Shown: piece after piece, positions 53,503 through 63,359 of the stretch | How the letters are laid out: every line of letters starts with the position of its first letter | How positions within the stretch are numbered: position 1 is the stretch's first letter | Assembly (NCBI RefSeq): GCF_000012305.1 | Contig: NC_007204.1 | Span: 2,170,001-2,234,000 of the forward strand | Origin: Psychrobacter arcticus 273-4 | Lineage (GTDB): Bacteria; Pseudomonadota; Gammaproteobacteria; Pseudomonadales; Moraxellaceae | Reading direction: 5' to 3' | Length of the DNA stretch: 64,000 bases | Notes under the pieces: generated by a model | The model's database searches: none | What the model was told of the DNA's origin: nothing | What the model saw: the letters and a program-made list of their open reading frames with translations, nothing else | Position numbers and translations under genes: made by a program

Positions 53503-53793
53503 ATGAGTAAGAAAAAAGGATTTTGGAGCAGCTTATTCGGCACGGATGACAATAGCAACACCGGCAGCGCCAATATGGCCACTGAGCGTTTAAAAGTTAT
53601 TGTTGCAAGCGAAAATCGCTTGAGCAATCGCTTGACTGCCGACCGTATCGAAAAAATGAAACGTGAAATACTGGAAGTGGTCAATAAGTATGTCAACGGC
53701 GTGCAGATTGATGATGTCAATATCAATCATCGTTCTGAGGACAGCTTAGACGTGCTTGAGATGAATATTAACTTACCTGAGCATAAAAAGTAG
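53503..53793 (+). CDS. minE: Cell division topological specificity factor MinE
   Basis: 96 residues. N-terminal membrane-targeting helix (WSSLFGTDD), contact segment [29 protein letters not shown] and beta-strand [24 protein letters not shown]. Stimulates MinD ATPase and restricts the inhibitor to the poles. Overlaps minD in transcription with three bases between them; TTGGGGGG at the end of minD provides the ribosome-binding site. Confidence 0.96.
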
Positions 53794-53827
53794 ATTTATT
53801 GACACCCTAACATCTATTTTGAACACC

Positions 53828-53863
53828 AAAAAAAGCCCTGTGTATAACACATAGGGCTTTTTT
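53828..53863 (+). terminator. Terminator of minDE
   Basis: AAGCCCTGTGT / ACATAGGGCTT stem around ATAAC (nearly perfect), T-run after. Confidence 0.88.
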
Positions 53864-53889
53864 ACGGGTGTATTTTACACTATTGAAAC

Positions 53890-54027
53890 TATAGTCGGTG
53901 AAAAGTAATATCGATACAACACGTACTGCTGGTGCAAATTTTTCTTGCTTGCTGTGCCTACGCAGACAGAGGCTGCAAAAAATTTACACCAGCAATACGG
54001 TAGCGACTTTAAAGTATTTTAACTATA
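53890..54027. repeat. MITE-like element, 138-bp class, copy 8
   Basis: 138 bp, TATAGTCGGTGAAAAG to TTTTAACTATA, between minE and the cytochrome b561 gene, which converge. Confidence 0.93.
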
Positions 54028-54088
54028 TCTTCACACAAAAGTACTGTTGGCATCAATTTTGACGTGTCGTAACGACATGAAAAGTCTA

Positions 54089-54616
54089 TTACTTGATACG
54101 GGCTATGAGGTTGTCTTTCTTTACAAACTGATGATACAAAGCTGCAGCGATATGAAGCACAGTAAAAGCAATAATCATCGACCAGATGATACCTGTATGC
54201 CAGTCATTAAAGAGTCGAGCCAACCCTCTATCTGGAGTTACAAATACAGGTATCTGAAATACACCAAACATATCAACCGGACGACCACCATACAAGGACA
54301 TCAGTAGTCCTGCTATTGGCATGGCAATCAGCAGAGCATAGAGTGCAAAATGCGACAGTTGTGATAATAACATTTGCCATTTCGGCATCACTACCGCTGG
54401 TGGTGCTTTGGTAAAGATACGGTTAATGACTCGCGCTATCATCCAAAACAACAAGCTAACCCCAAAGGCTTTATGTAGACCAATATAGAGATTACTATCT
54501 AGGTTGTCATATAAAAAGATCATGGTCCACGTAATCAGCAATAAAATCGCGCTAATCCAGTGAAAAAATCGACTAGCAAAGGACCATTTTGTCAGGTTGG
54601 AATGGGTATTATTCAT
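54089..54616 (-). CDS. Cytochrome b561 family protein
   Basis: 175 residues with four membrane helices. Haem ligands in RFFHWISAILLL (His near residue 19), IGLHKAFGVSLLFW (residue 48), LSHFALYALLIAMPIAGL and DWHTGIIWSMIIAFTVLHIAAALYHQF. A di-haem inner-membrane electron carrier of the CybB type that can oxidise ubiquinol or reduce superoxide. Starts at ATG 54616; weak ribosome-binding site. Confidence 0.93.
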   Translation of the reverse strand: MNNTHSNLTKWSFASRFFHWISAILLLITWTMIFLYDNLDSNLYIGLHKAFGVSLLFWMIARVINRIFTKAPPAVVMPKWQMLLSQLSHFALYALLIAMPIAGLLMSLYGGRPVDMFGVFQIPVFVTPDRGLARLFNDWHTGIIWSMIIAFTVLHIAAALYHQFVKKDNLIARIK

Positions 54617-54686
54617 AAATTTATTGTGTCACCTCTGTCGCGACTGATTGATTAATAACTACTTAGGCATAGATATAAACAGCGAA

Positions 54687-54824
54687 TATAGTCGGTGAAA
54701 AGTAATATCGATACAACAGGTACTACTGGTGCAAATTTTTCTTGCTTGCTGTGCCTACGCAGACAGAGGCTGCAAAAAATTTACACCAGCAATACGGTAG
54801 CGACTTTAAAGTATTTCAACTATA
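54687..54824. repeat. MITE-like element, 138-bp class, copy 9
   Basis: 138 bp, TATAGTCGGTGAAAAG to TTTCAACTATA. Its last bases provide the TAG stop codon of the gene to the right (CTA at 54820-54822 on the plus strand). It lies between cytochrome b561 and the ChpC-like gene. Confidence 0.93.
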
Positions 54825-55317
54825 CATCCATCAATTGATGCGCGATTTTATCAAAATCCGGCACCAAATACAGGGTATTATCAATCATCACCGTCTGAAA
54901 AAGATAGGATAGCACAACCTCTTCTTGCACACGTTCATGAACCGTATTGATATTGCTATTTGGTTTGATAAAATGCTCAGGTAGCTCAACATCTTTCATA
55001 TCAGAGATACGCACCTGTCGTTGGTGCAGCTCACCTGAAGTCTGCAAAGCAATACGATGGGCTGATGTATTGCCTTCCAATACAACCATCTTATCTGGCA
55101 TTTGATCACTCGGTAACATATGGAATACAGCCATTTTTTGCTGTTGCCACTCATAAAATGGCGTGTATTCGCTGTACTCATCTACACTCAAAATCAAACT
55201 GCTGGGAACAATCCAATCAGGCTGATCAAGCGCTGGAATGATCGTCACATCGAGCATACCATGAGTGGTGCTCAGTAAGCTTACTGCCTCAAATGAATGT
55301 TTCAACATCTGTCTCAT
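54820..55317 (-). CDS. ChpC-like chemotaxis protein (CheW-type)
   Basis: 165 residues with CheW-like character: MLDVTIIPALDQPDWIVPSSLILSVDEY, then MAVFHMLPSDQMPDKMVVLE and a late YLVPDFDKIA. The position right after ChpA in the pilus chemotaxis cluster matches chpC of Pseudomonas. Its stop codon TAG is part of the neighbouring MITE, so the last residues of the ancestral protein may have been replaced. Alternative identity: a small adaptor of unknown type. Confidence 0.65.
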   Translation of the reverse strand: MRQMLKHSFEAVSLLSTTHGMLDVTIIPALDQPDWIVPSSLILSVDEYSEYTPFYEWQQQKMAVFHMLPSDQMPDKMVVLEGNTSAHRIALQTSGELHQRQVRISDMKDVELPEHFIKPNSNINTVHERVQEEVVLSYLFQTVMIDNTLYLVPDFDKIAHQLMDV

Positions 55318-55362
55318 AAGTCGCTCACAATAAATGAATGTGGAGTGTTGCTCTTCGCTTTA

Positions 55363-58300
55363 TCAGCAATATAGACGGACCTTTTCATCCAATAAGCTTT
55401 GAATTTTATCAAGCAGCTGATTTTCTTGGAAAGGTTTGCCGATATAGTCGTTTACCCCAATCTTAAGAGCACGCTCACGATGTCTTTCGCCCGTCCGTGA
55501 CGTAATCATAATAATAGGCAGATGCTGCAAGCACCCATTAAGTCTGACTTGAGTGGCAACTTCAAAACCGTCCATGCGCGGCATTTCAATATCGAGTAGC
55601 ATTAAGTCGGGCGTCATCTCTTGTAGTATTTCAAGCGCATCGATACCATCTTTGGCAAGCACAACATTGAACCCGTGACGCTCTAAGAATCGTGACGTTA
55701 CTTTTCTGACGGTAACTGAATCATCAACGACCAAAATAGTGGTATTAGATTTCACGTTTCTTGGTTGAGCAACTTTAGAATGTGTGACGTCTTTGATCAA
55801 AGCAGTATTACGCATCAAGACTATCAAATCTAGAATAAGCATCACCGAGCCGTCGCCTCTAATGGTGGCGGCTGAGATACCGGATAAACTTGAGAACTGT
55901 TGTCCCAAAGGCTTTACCACCACTTCGATACGTGAACCTTCTATTTGATCGACTTGTAGAGCCATATTCTGACCACTGCGCTTTTTGATGATAATAAGCG
56001 GAACGCTGGTATTGGTATTAACGACCAGCTCATTGAGCTTATTACCGGATAAAATCTCATTTAAATAGCGTACACGATAATCAGTGTCTTCAAAATTGAG
56101 GGTTGCCTCGCCCGATTGATAATAGTCGTAAACTTTTTCTGAATTAACGCGCACTACACGCTCAATTTGCACCAAAGGTATGGCGTAGTAACGGTCAGCT
56201 GCTCGAACTACCAAAGCATCAGACACAGCTACCGTTAATGGCACACGTATGGTAAATCTCGCTCCTTTGCCAAAATCTGAAACCACTGATACGGTACCGC
56301 CTAGCTGACGAATCTCACTGATAACAACGTCCATACCGACGCCGCGCCCCGATATCTGCGTTACTTGTTTGCTGGTACTAAGACCGGCAGTAAAGATATA
56401 TTGCATGATATCAAAGTCGCTAATATTCCTATCTTTAGCGTCAATCAAACCTTGAGAGATGGCTTGTTCACGTACGGCTTCTACGTCAATACCTTGCCCA
56501 TCATCATTTAGCAAAATGACAATTTCATCCCCTTCACGTAGTACTTCAAGTGTGATTTGACCGCGGCGCTCTTTACCTGCTGCAAGCCTTTCTGCCACAC
56601 TTTCGATGCCATGATCGACCGCGTTGCGTAATATGTGCTCAAGCGGTGAGGTAATGCGTTCTAGGAGGATTCTGTCCATCTCATCATCAGCGTTAATAAT
56701 TTTGAGCTCAACCGACTTATTAAGCTCATTAGCCGTTTGGCGCACGATACGCTCAAGCCTTGGTGTTATTCGCGTGAAAGGCACCATACGTGAGTTCATC
56801 AAGCCATCTTGTATTTCAGTCTGCGTCCGCGATAGCTGCAGCAATAGACTTTCACCGTCACGCGTTTTTTCTAGTAAAGTATGGTTGATATCCACTAAAT
56901 CCGATGCCGACTCTGACAAAGATTTTGACAGCTGATTAAAAGAAGAGTACTGATCCATCTCTAGCGGATCAAAGCTTTCATGATTGACCACATCTTCATC
57001 AATCTGCGATAAAATCTGCATCTCAAACTCAATCTCCATACGGCGTAATTGACCCACTAGACGCTGTATGGTAGTACCCATCTCTTCAATACTCTGGGTC
57101 AAGCTACTGATACCCATATCGATACGACCACGGTTAATCGCTGATTCACCTGACAGATTAATCATATGCTCAATAAGATCGCCTGAGATACGAATCATCT
57201 CATTCTTATTGGTATTTTTCTCATCTTCAATCACATCATTAGCCATCAGCGGCATGGCGCTAATATCTTTTTGGATAGAGGTGGTCTCTTGCTTTTCTTT
57301 AGCAGTTAAAATCGCTTCACGCTGAGCTTGCAGGGTTTCTGTTGGTATCTGCTCTAAGCTATCAGGGTTTTTACTAAATTGCTGCAATGCCTCAATCAGT
57401 AAACTAGGTGTTGGCGGATTGACTTGCTGTGAGAGAATAAACAGAGCATCTGCCAGCCAGTCATGACAAGCCGTCAATAGCTCTAATACCTTTTTGGTCA
57501 CAGGGCGGCGGTGAGCAACAAAGTCTTGATAAACGGACTCCATTTCATGAGCGAGGTCAGCGATACCCGTAGCAGTGATCATGCGAGCCCCACCTTTTAG
57601 GGTATAAAGGTCACGCTGTAGTGCTTGCAGTGCCACCATATCACCAGCATCACTGAAGAATAACTGTAGATATTCATTACGATTGGTGAGCGCCGCTGCT
57701 TCTTCTAAGAACACTTCTAAAATATCAGGGTCAGGTAAGCCATGTGCCCACGATTGCTGGATGATTCTATACAAACTTAACGTATCGGCCGCATTTGCTA
57801 CAGGTTGAGCATCTTGACTGGCAAAGATTTGAGGCTCAGCTGCCACATGGTTATGTGGCATAGGTACAATAAGCTGAACGGTTTCTGGCAATGCTTGTGC
57901 TTTTAAAAACTGCTGTAATTGCGCTATCAGCTCAGGAGCAAAAAACGATTTTTTATAGCGTACACTGTATGCCACCTGCAGCGATAAGGTATCTTGAACC
58001 ACTTGCATAATCTGAAGCCACTGCGCGGTTGGCTTGCGTTTAGATTCTACAAACGCCTCATAAACACTTTCTGCTTCATGGGTCAAGTCGCCAATACTGC
58101 GGATACCTGCCATACGCGCACCACCTTTGATGGTATGCAGATGGCGTTGGAGTACCTTTAGGGTATTGATATGGGTGATGTCTGCACGCCACTTACTAAA
58201 ACTATCGACCAGTGCATCATCAAGCTCTTGCGCTTCTTCTAAGAAGATTTCTAGTAGCTCAATGTCAGTATCGATGGTTTCAAACGCTAGCTCAGGTGCG

Positions 58301-61300
58301 GCAATACTTTGCACGGCAGCCTGTTCTTCTTTGGCTATATTTTCATCACTTTGATTATTGTCTTGCTTAATACTCTGTAACTGCTCAAGCACTTGCTCAT
58401 CAATTTTTAATGAAGTACTGCCTGCTAAGGCATCAAATAAACCGACTAACTGCGCATGACCCGCAAGTAGAATTTCTTGGATATCAATATCTACCGCTTC
58501 GTTAGGATACTGGCTCAAATAACAATAAGCATATTGTAAGGCGTTAAGAATAGAGACGAATTTTGGAAAGGCTTGTGCTTTATCAGTCAGATATTTAATT
58601 TGTAAGATTTGCTCAGCGATATATGCTTGGATTTGATTCATATCAGTGCTGTTAAGCGCTTCATTTAATTGCCACTCTGCATCTAATAACTCATCAATAT
58701 TTCCATCCAGCAAGTCACTAATCGTTGGTTTATCCTCAGTGCTCGCCTCACCATCATCATCTTGCTCTTCAAGCATCGCCTGTAACGATGCAATATCCTG
58801 CTCGCTTTGCATATGCTCTGCCGATATATCCTGCTGCTGTGCATGTTGTTTATAGTTATAAAGATAACCATCAATAAGCGTTACAGATTGAGCCAATGCG
58901 GTTAAATGACTTGCATTCATCGGTATATCATGCTGCTGTAGAAGCTCTAAGCTTTGCTCTATCGTCGCACTCACGTCGCTAATGGCAGTCAATGCACTAG
59001 AGCCAGAAGCTGCTCGCAAGGTATGGAATGCGCGCACAATTTCGTCACTTACCTCGACATGTGGCTCATTTTGATGATGATGTACAAAGTCATTGATGCC
59101 TTCTAACAACTCTTCTGCCTCTTCAATAAAGATATCAAAGAACGCCTGCTCTTCTTCACTTTGAGGCATCAAAATAACTGGTGCTTCTGCCATCTTTTCA
59201 TTGACTGAATGAATCGTCTGCAAAGTGCAATCAATTGCTTCATTATTCTCCACATCTTCAATACAACTGCCTAAACCAGAGTAGAGTGTCGCCTGCTCAA
59301 AATGCTGTGACCATTGACTGTATAATGCACGGTAGCTGAATTCATCACCTAACTGCTTGCAGTAAGCATTGGCACAGGCAACCCACAATGGCACCATAGC
59401 AGGATAGTCTTGGCTTTCATGCTCAAAGGTCATCAATAACTCAGGATACACAGCCAAAACATCACCAATAAGTTGCTGTATATCTGCTGAGGCAGTAATA
59501 CTCCTATCTAAAACACGGTTTAGCATGTTTTCTATAGACCATGCTAGCTCAGCGCTATAGTGAGCGCCGACCATACGACCAGAGCCCTTTAGGGTATGAA
59601 AGCCACGGCGTATGTCTGTCAGTTCAGTCAAATCACTAGGTAAAATCTGCCAATGTTCATATAAAGGGATGATTTCGTCCAAGACTTCATTGGCCTCTTC
59701 TATAAATATCTCTTTGATATCAGGATCAGCGGCGTTTGCATCTGCGGCTAGCGACTCTGCTTCCAGGATAAATGGCTGCAATACTAAAGGTAGCTCTAAA
59801 CCTGCCAATGCACACAAAGTATCTGTTGGCTCAGCGACTGAGCTTATGGCTTGCGAGTGTAAATCATGCTCAAGTATATAATGATCTGATACATAGTCCG
59901 ATTCTTCAATATCAGCTGTTGATGATGGAGGCGCAGCAGCTGCCAAACCCGCATTCAGCGGTTGCTGAGTCATCAAGTTGTGGCTTTTCAAAAGAGTGAT
60001 AGCAGGATCAAAGCTTGGTGGCTGCTGTGCTGCAAAGTCGATTAGCATCGCTGGTAGGCGTTTGGTGGTTTCTGTTATTAAGGTCACCACATCGTCCGTT
60101 ACCGGTAGCGTGTTATCCAACAAACGATTGAGCAGATTTTCGATAGACCATGCCATCTCGCTGATGCTAACAGCACCAACCATACGCCCTGAGCCCTTTA
60201 AGGTATAGAAACCACGACGTAGCTCAGTTAATGGCGTTAAATCTTGCGCATCTTCCTGCCATATTGGTAAAAAGTCTTCTAAATCAGCAATCACCTCTTC
60301 AACTTCTGCAATGAATATTTCTCGAATGTCTTCATCGATATCGAAGTTATCAGGCTTGAGCTGTTGACGCATCTGCAATAAAGCTGCACTATCTTCTATA
60401 TTTATCACATTTTTATTATTTACTGTTGAATCAGTCAACGTCTCAGTACTAAAAGAGGGCTCAATAATAGGCACAATCTCACCGCTGTCGTCATAGCGCA
60501 GTACATCGGTGGCTGCTATTTTTTTTGTGAGGAAAGTATCGTTAATCGTTTCAGGCGCATGGATATACGCATTAAGTAGCTTGGCTGCCGTATCAGTATA
60601 AGTATTTGCTTTTTTTAGTAGTGCTTGATCAAAAAACTGCTGCGCAAGATAATCCAGTAATAGCTCAACGGCGGTCAAGCTCTCTGCCAGCGCTTGGGTA
60701 ACATCCCAGCTCAATATTGCAATTTTATGAGTATGTATCTGTACAAATATATCGGCTATCTTATCGGTTACTTCACCAATCGATGGCAGTCCCATGCTAT
60801 TAAAAGCATGGCTCATGCTCGTAAAATTTGTCTGCTCTGGTAATAACTCTAACTGTTGGCGCTGTATATAGTTATGAAAATCTTGCTTAACTTCTTCAAC
60901 AGCAATACGCAACTCGCGTAACTCTGCATTATCAGAACCAACATACAGGCTGTTTTCTGGTTGTAAGTCATTATCAATGCCAGAAAAAATAGTGAATGCA
61001 GCTCCATCACCAATCTTGATAGCAATCATTTGCTCTGTATTATAAACAGCGCTATACAACTCTTGTAGCTGACGCTCAATTTGCCATTGTTCTTGAGAAA
61101 AATATTGGTCTGATGAGAGGCTATGCTCTATATCAGTCGCAATAGAAGCAATTTGTGAGGCAAACAATGTCCAACCACGACCTTCAAGCTGCTTACTTAT
61201 TTGTGCTAAAGGCTTTAACAAAGTATGAGGCTTATCAAGCGCAAAAATAATCGTCTCAATCTCACTCAATATACGGGGTAAGAGACGTACTTCAGCGTCT

Positions 61301-62217
61301 GTCTGCACACCACCATTCAATAAAGATTGAGCATTATCACTGTTATTGATAAGACTACTTAATGCGCTATAAATATGACTGATGAGACTTTGAATCTCGC
61401 TTATAGATGGCTCAATCTGATGTTGACGATTATCTATCAATTGATCCAGCTGACTTAATATCCCTGCATAATGCTTAGGTAGCGGTAGTTCATTTTGCCC
61501 AAGATCTTGTAGCCACAGCTCAGCCAGATACCACAGACGCTGTAAATCAGCTTCTTGCGCCGTTTGCCATAGATAGTGGCTGACCTTTTCTAGCACAGTC
61601 AAGATAGCGGGCTTATTCATATTAGCAGCCAGCAGTTTTTGCGTCTGTTGGCGCCAGACTAACAGTAATTGCTGATGCTGTTGGCTATCTAAATCTGACA
61701 CTGCCATACTCACGGGTATGGTTATGTCAATATCATCATAATCCGATAAGCCAGCCAAATTACTGACTGTAGTAAATGACGGCGTATCTGCAAGCTGCTC
61801 CGTTACTATGTCAAACTGCGATAAGACTTGAGCGAGATCATTCCGTGTTTTATTCATTAAAACACTATGATATCTACCTGTGCGCACATAATGTTCCAGC
61901 TCACGCTGTAATACTCTATGAGCAATCTGCCCTATTCTAACTCTCTCAGCAGCCAGATTGGTGCCTAAGCTGTTATTATTCAAACCATCAAAAACAGCGG
62001 CTCCTGATAATAGGCTGAGCTTATTCGCTAAACTTGCCAGAACAGGCAAATTAATCATGATCAGCGCACCAGCAATCTCATGATAGCACTGTGCCATTTG
62101 CTCATCATTAGCGTGCGCTACCCCCAATTGCCAGCCATCAGCCACCTGTGATAATTGCTGATTAAACAGTGGCAATAACCACTCGAGCGTCACCATATCA
62201 TGGGGCTGTTTTTTCAT
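55363..62217 (-). CDS. chpA: ChpA/PilL hybrid histidine kinase of the Pil-Chp chemotaxis system
   Basis: 2284 residues; Pseudomonas ChpA is about 2470. The N-terminal half holds histidine phosphotransfer modules (Hpt): FYTLKGSGRM (671), FHTLKGSGRM (874), FHTLRAASG (1065), LHTIKGGARM (1361) and LYTLKGGARM (1538); the first and last have Tyr where the phosphorylated His should be. Then CheA-like dimerisation (RISGDLIEHMINLSGESAI), ATPase (HILRNAVDHGIE, DDGQGIDV, GRGVGMDV), CheW domain and a REC domain (2159-2284, Asp about 2209, LLDIEMPRMDG). Controls type IV pilus twitching motility through PilG/PilH. Preceded by PilK and PilJ genes. Confidence 0.93.
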   Translation of the reverse strand: MKKQPHDMVTLEWLLPLFNQQLSQVADGWQLGVAHANDEQMAQCYHEIAGALIMINLPVLASLANKLSLLSGAAVFDGLNNNSLGTNLAAERVRIGQIAHRVLQRELEHYVRTGRYHSVLMNKTRNDLAQVLSQFDIVTEQLADTPSFTTVSNLAGLSDYDDIDITIPVSMAVSDLDSQQHQQLLLVWRQQTQKLLAANMNKPAILTVLEKVSHYLWQTAQEADLQRLWYLAELWLQDLGQNELPLPKHYAGILSQLDQLIDNRQHQIEPSISEIQSLISHIYSALSSLINNSDNAQSLLNGGVQTDAEVRLLPRILSEIETIIFALDKPHTLLKPLAQISKQLEGRGWTLFASQIASIATDIEHSLSSDQYFSQEQWQIERQLQELYSAVYNTEQMIAIKIGDGAAFTIFSGIDNDLQPENSLYVGSDNAELRELRIAVEEVKQDFHNYIQRQQLELLPEQTNFTSMSHAFNSMGLPSIGEVTDKIADIFVQIHTHKIAILSWDVTQALAESLTAVELLLDYLAQQFFDQALLKKANTYTDTAAKLLNAYIHAPETINDTFLTKKIAATDVLRYDDSGEIVPIIEPSFSTETLTDSTVNNKNVINIEDSAALLQMRQQLKPDNFDIDEDIREIFIAEVEEVIADLEDFLPIWQEDAQDLTPLTELRRGFYTLKGSGRMVGAVSISEMAWSIENLLNRLLDNTLPVTDDVVTLITETTKRLPAMLIDFAAQQPPSFDPAITLLKSHNLMTQQPLNAGLAAAAPPSSTADIEESDYVSDHYILEHDLHSQAISSVAEPTDTLCALAGLELPLVLQPFILEAESLAADANAADPDIKEIFIEEANEVLDEIIPLYEHWQILPSDLTELTDIRRGFHTLKGSGRMVGAHYSAELAWSIENMLNRVLDRSITASADIQQLIGDVLAVYPELLMTFEHESQDYPAMVPLWVACANAYCKQLGDEFSYRALYSQWSQHFEQATLYSGLGSCIEDVENNEAIDCTLQTIHSVNEKMAEAPVILMPQSEEEQAFFDIFIEEAEELLEGINDFVHHHQNEPHVEVSDEIVRAFHTLRAASGSSALTAISDVSATIEQSLELLQQHDIPMNASHLTALAQSVTLIDGYLYNYKQHAQQQDISAEHMQSEQDIASLQAMLEEQDDDGEASTEDKPTISDLLDGNIDELLDAEWQLNEALNSTDMNQIQAYIAEQILQIKYLTDKAQAFPKFVSILNALQYAYCYLSQYPNEAVDIDIQEILLAGHAQLVGLFDALAGSTSLKIDEQVLEQLQSIKQDNNQSDENIAKEEQAAVQSIAAPELAFETIDTDIELLEIFLEEAQELDDALVDSFSKWRADITHINTLKVLQRHLHTIKGGARMAGIRSIGDLTHEAESVYEAFVESKRKPTAQWLQIMQVVQDTLSLQVAYSVRYKKSFFAPELIAQLQQFLKAQALPETVQLIVPMPHNHVAAEPQIFASQDAQPVANAADTLSLYRIIQQSWAHGLPDPDILEVFLEEAAALTNRNEYLQLFFSDAGDMVALQALQRDLYTLKGGARMITATGIADLAHEMESVYQDFVAHRRPVTKKVLELLTACHDWLADALFILSQQVNPPTPSLLIEALQQFSKNPDSLEQIPTETLQAQREAILTAKEKQETTSIQKDISAMPLMANDVIEDEKNTNKNEMIRISGDLIEHMINLSGESAINRGRIDMGISSLTQSIEEMGTTIQRLVGQLRRMEIEFEMQILSQIDEDVVNHESFDPLEMDQYSSFNQLSKSLSESASDLVDINHTLLEKTRDGESLLLQLSRTQTEIQDGLMNSRMVPFTRITPRLERIVRQTANELNKSVELKIINADDEMDRILLERITSPLEHILRNAVDHGIESVAERLAAGKERRGQITLEVLREGDEIVILLNDDGQGIDVEAVREQAISQGLIDAKDRNISDFDIMQYIFTAGLSTSKQVTQISGRGVGMDVVISEIRQLGGTVSVVSDFGKGARFTIRVPLTVAVSDALVVRAADRYYAIPLVQIERVVRVNSEKVYDYYQSGEATLNFEDTDYRVRYLNEILSGNKLNELVVNTNTSVPLIIIKKRSGQNMALQVDQIEGSRIEVVVKPLGQQFSSLSGISAATIRGDGSVMLILDLIVLMRNTALIKDVTHSKVAQPRNVKSNTTILVVDDSVTVRKVTSRFLERHGFNVVLAKDGIDALEILQEMTPDLMLLDIEMPRMDGFEVATQVRLNGCLQHLPIIMITSRTGERHRERALKIGVNDYIGKPFQENQLLDKIQSLLDEKVRLYC

Positions 62218-62247
62218 AGATTCATCCTGACTCTTTTAGGCGCTAAT

Positions 62248-63237
62248 TTAGGTACTGATTTTTTGCCATGCATTGATCTGTGGGTGCGCAATACGGCGCA
62301 TATTTGAAGGACGCCAAAATAACGCCTCGCCTGGAGCCAATATAATATAACCACCTAAGGCGCATTGCTTTGATAATCGAGCCAAAATATCACGCTGGTC
62401 AAACTTGCGAAAATATAACAGTACGTTTTGACAAACAATCACTTGTTGTAAATGCGCGGTAGGCGGTTTTTCATCCATAATATTGTGTAAAGCAAAGCGA
62501 ACCTGCGATTTTAACGTGGCTGTGATCTGCCAGTAAGCATAGCTACTACTTACATTGGTTCTGCTTACGTTGATTCTGCTTAGATACGCGTTACCAACAC
62601 TCGCTTCGTCATCTATGATTGCTGGTTGTAATGGTTGCACAAACTGCTGACAATATGGTGGGATTAATGATTGCTGTTCGTCGTCATATTGACCCAAGCG
62701 CGCCTTTGCTAGTACTTGTTGACTCACATCAGTACCCAAGATCGTATAATTGCTCAACTGCTTTGCGGCCAAACTCATTGCCAGTGACCACGTCTCTTCT
62801 CCACTCGCGCAGCCCACACTCCATATGCGAAACATCTCACTAGTATCATCAGTTGTAAGCTTACGCCGCTGATGCTGCTCTGCACATTCTGTGACAAAAT
62901 CTATAGAAGGCAAGTGACGAAAAAATCGGCTTTCATGAATCAATGCTTTATCAAGCAAACGCTGGCGTAGCTCATCATGAAACGGCAACTGCTGCCACAA
63001 CTGGACGCTAGTCAATCCATAAGACAATGCCGTCTGAATGACCGCGTTTTCCAACCAATTGTATTGAATGTTGGGTAAAATAAAACCAGTCTCACACTCT
63101 ATATAGCGTTGCCATTGCCTGGCATCAAAATCATGGTCATACCGTATCATTTTTACCTTATCTTGCATGAAGCTTTCTATTGCTGCAGCTTCAATTATAT
63201 GAATAATATTACTGTCTTTTTGAATATGATGCTTCAT
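62248..63237 (-). CDS. pilK: CheR-type chemotaxis methyltransferase PilK
   Basis: 329 residues with the CheR layout: N-terminal helical domain, WSVGCASGEETWSLAMSL (SAM motif I), ILGTDVSQQVLAKARLGQY, and a C-terminal QVIVCQNVLLYFRKFDQRDIL. It methylates the receptor PilJ. The ATG at 63237 has CAGGTCAC just upstream; a TTG at 63336 would add 33 residues but lacks a ribosome-binding site. A small internal tandem repeat (INVSRTNVS) lies near residue 220. Gap to chpA is 30 bases. Confidence 0.88.
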   Translation of the reverse strand: MKHHIQKDSNIIHIIEAAAIESFMQDKVKMIRYDHDFDARQWQRYIECETGFILPNIQYNWLENAVIQTALSYGLTSVQLWQQLPFHDELRQRLLDKALIHESRFFRHLPSIDFVTECAEQHQRRKLTTDDTSEMFRIWSVGCASGEETWSLAMSLAAKQLSNYTILGTDVSQQVLAKARLGQYDDEQQSLIPPYCQQFVQPLQPAIIDDEASVGNAYLSRINVSRTNVSSSYAYWQITATLKSQVRFALHNIMDEKPPTAHLQQVIVCQNVLLYFRKFDQRDILARLSKQCALGGYIILAPGEALFWRPSNMRRIAHPQINAWQKIST

Positions 63238-63359
63238 GTGACCTGCTATTAATGTTTCTGCTCCAATAATGTTGCTGCTGCAAACTTTATAATATCTGTT
63301 TAGAGCAGCAATTTGCTTAACATTCTTATAGAACAAATCATAAATGCTATCGACAATTA

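Noticed and set aside
2930..54824. The repeat family as a CRISPR array
   Set aside because: Copies are widely dispersed, palindromic and about 138 bp, with no regular spacers and no cas genes.
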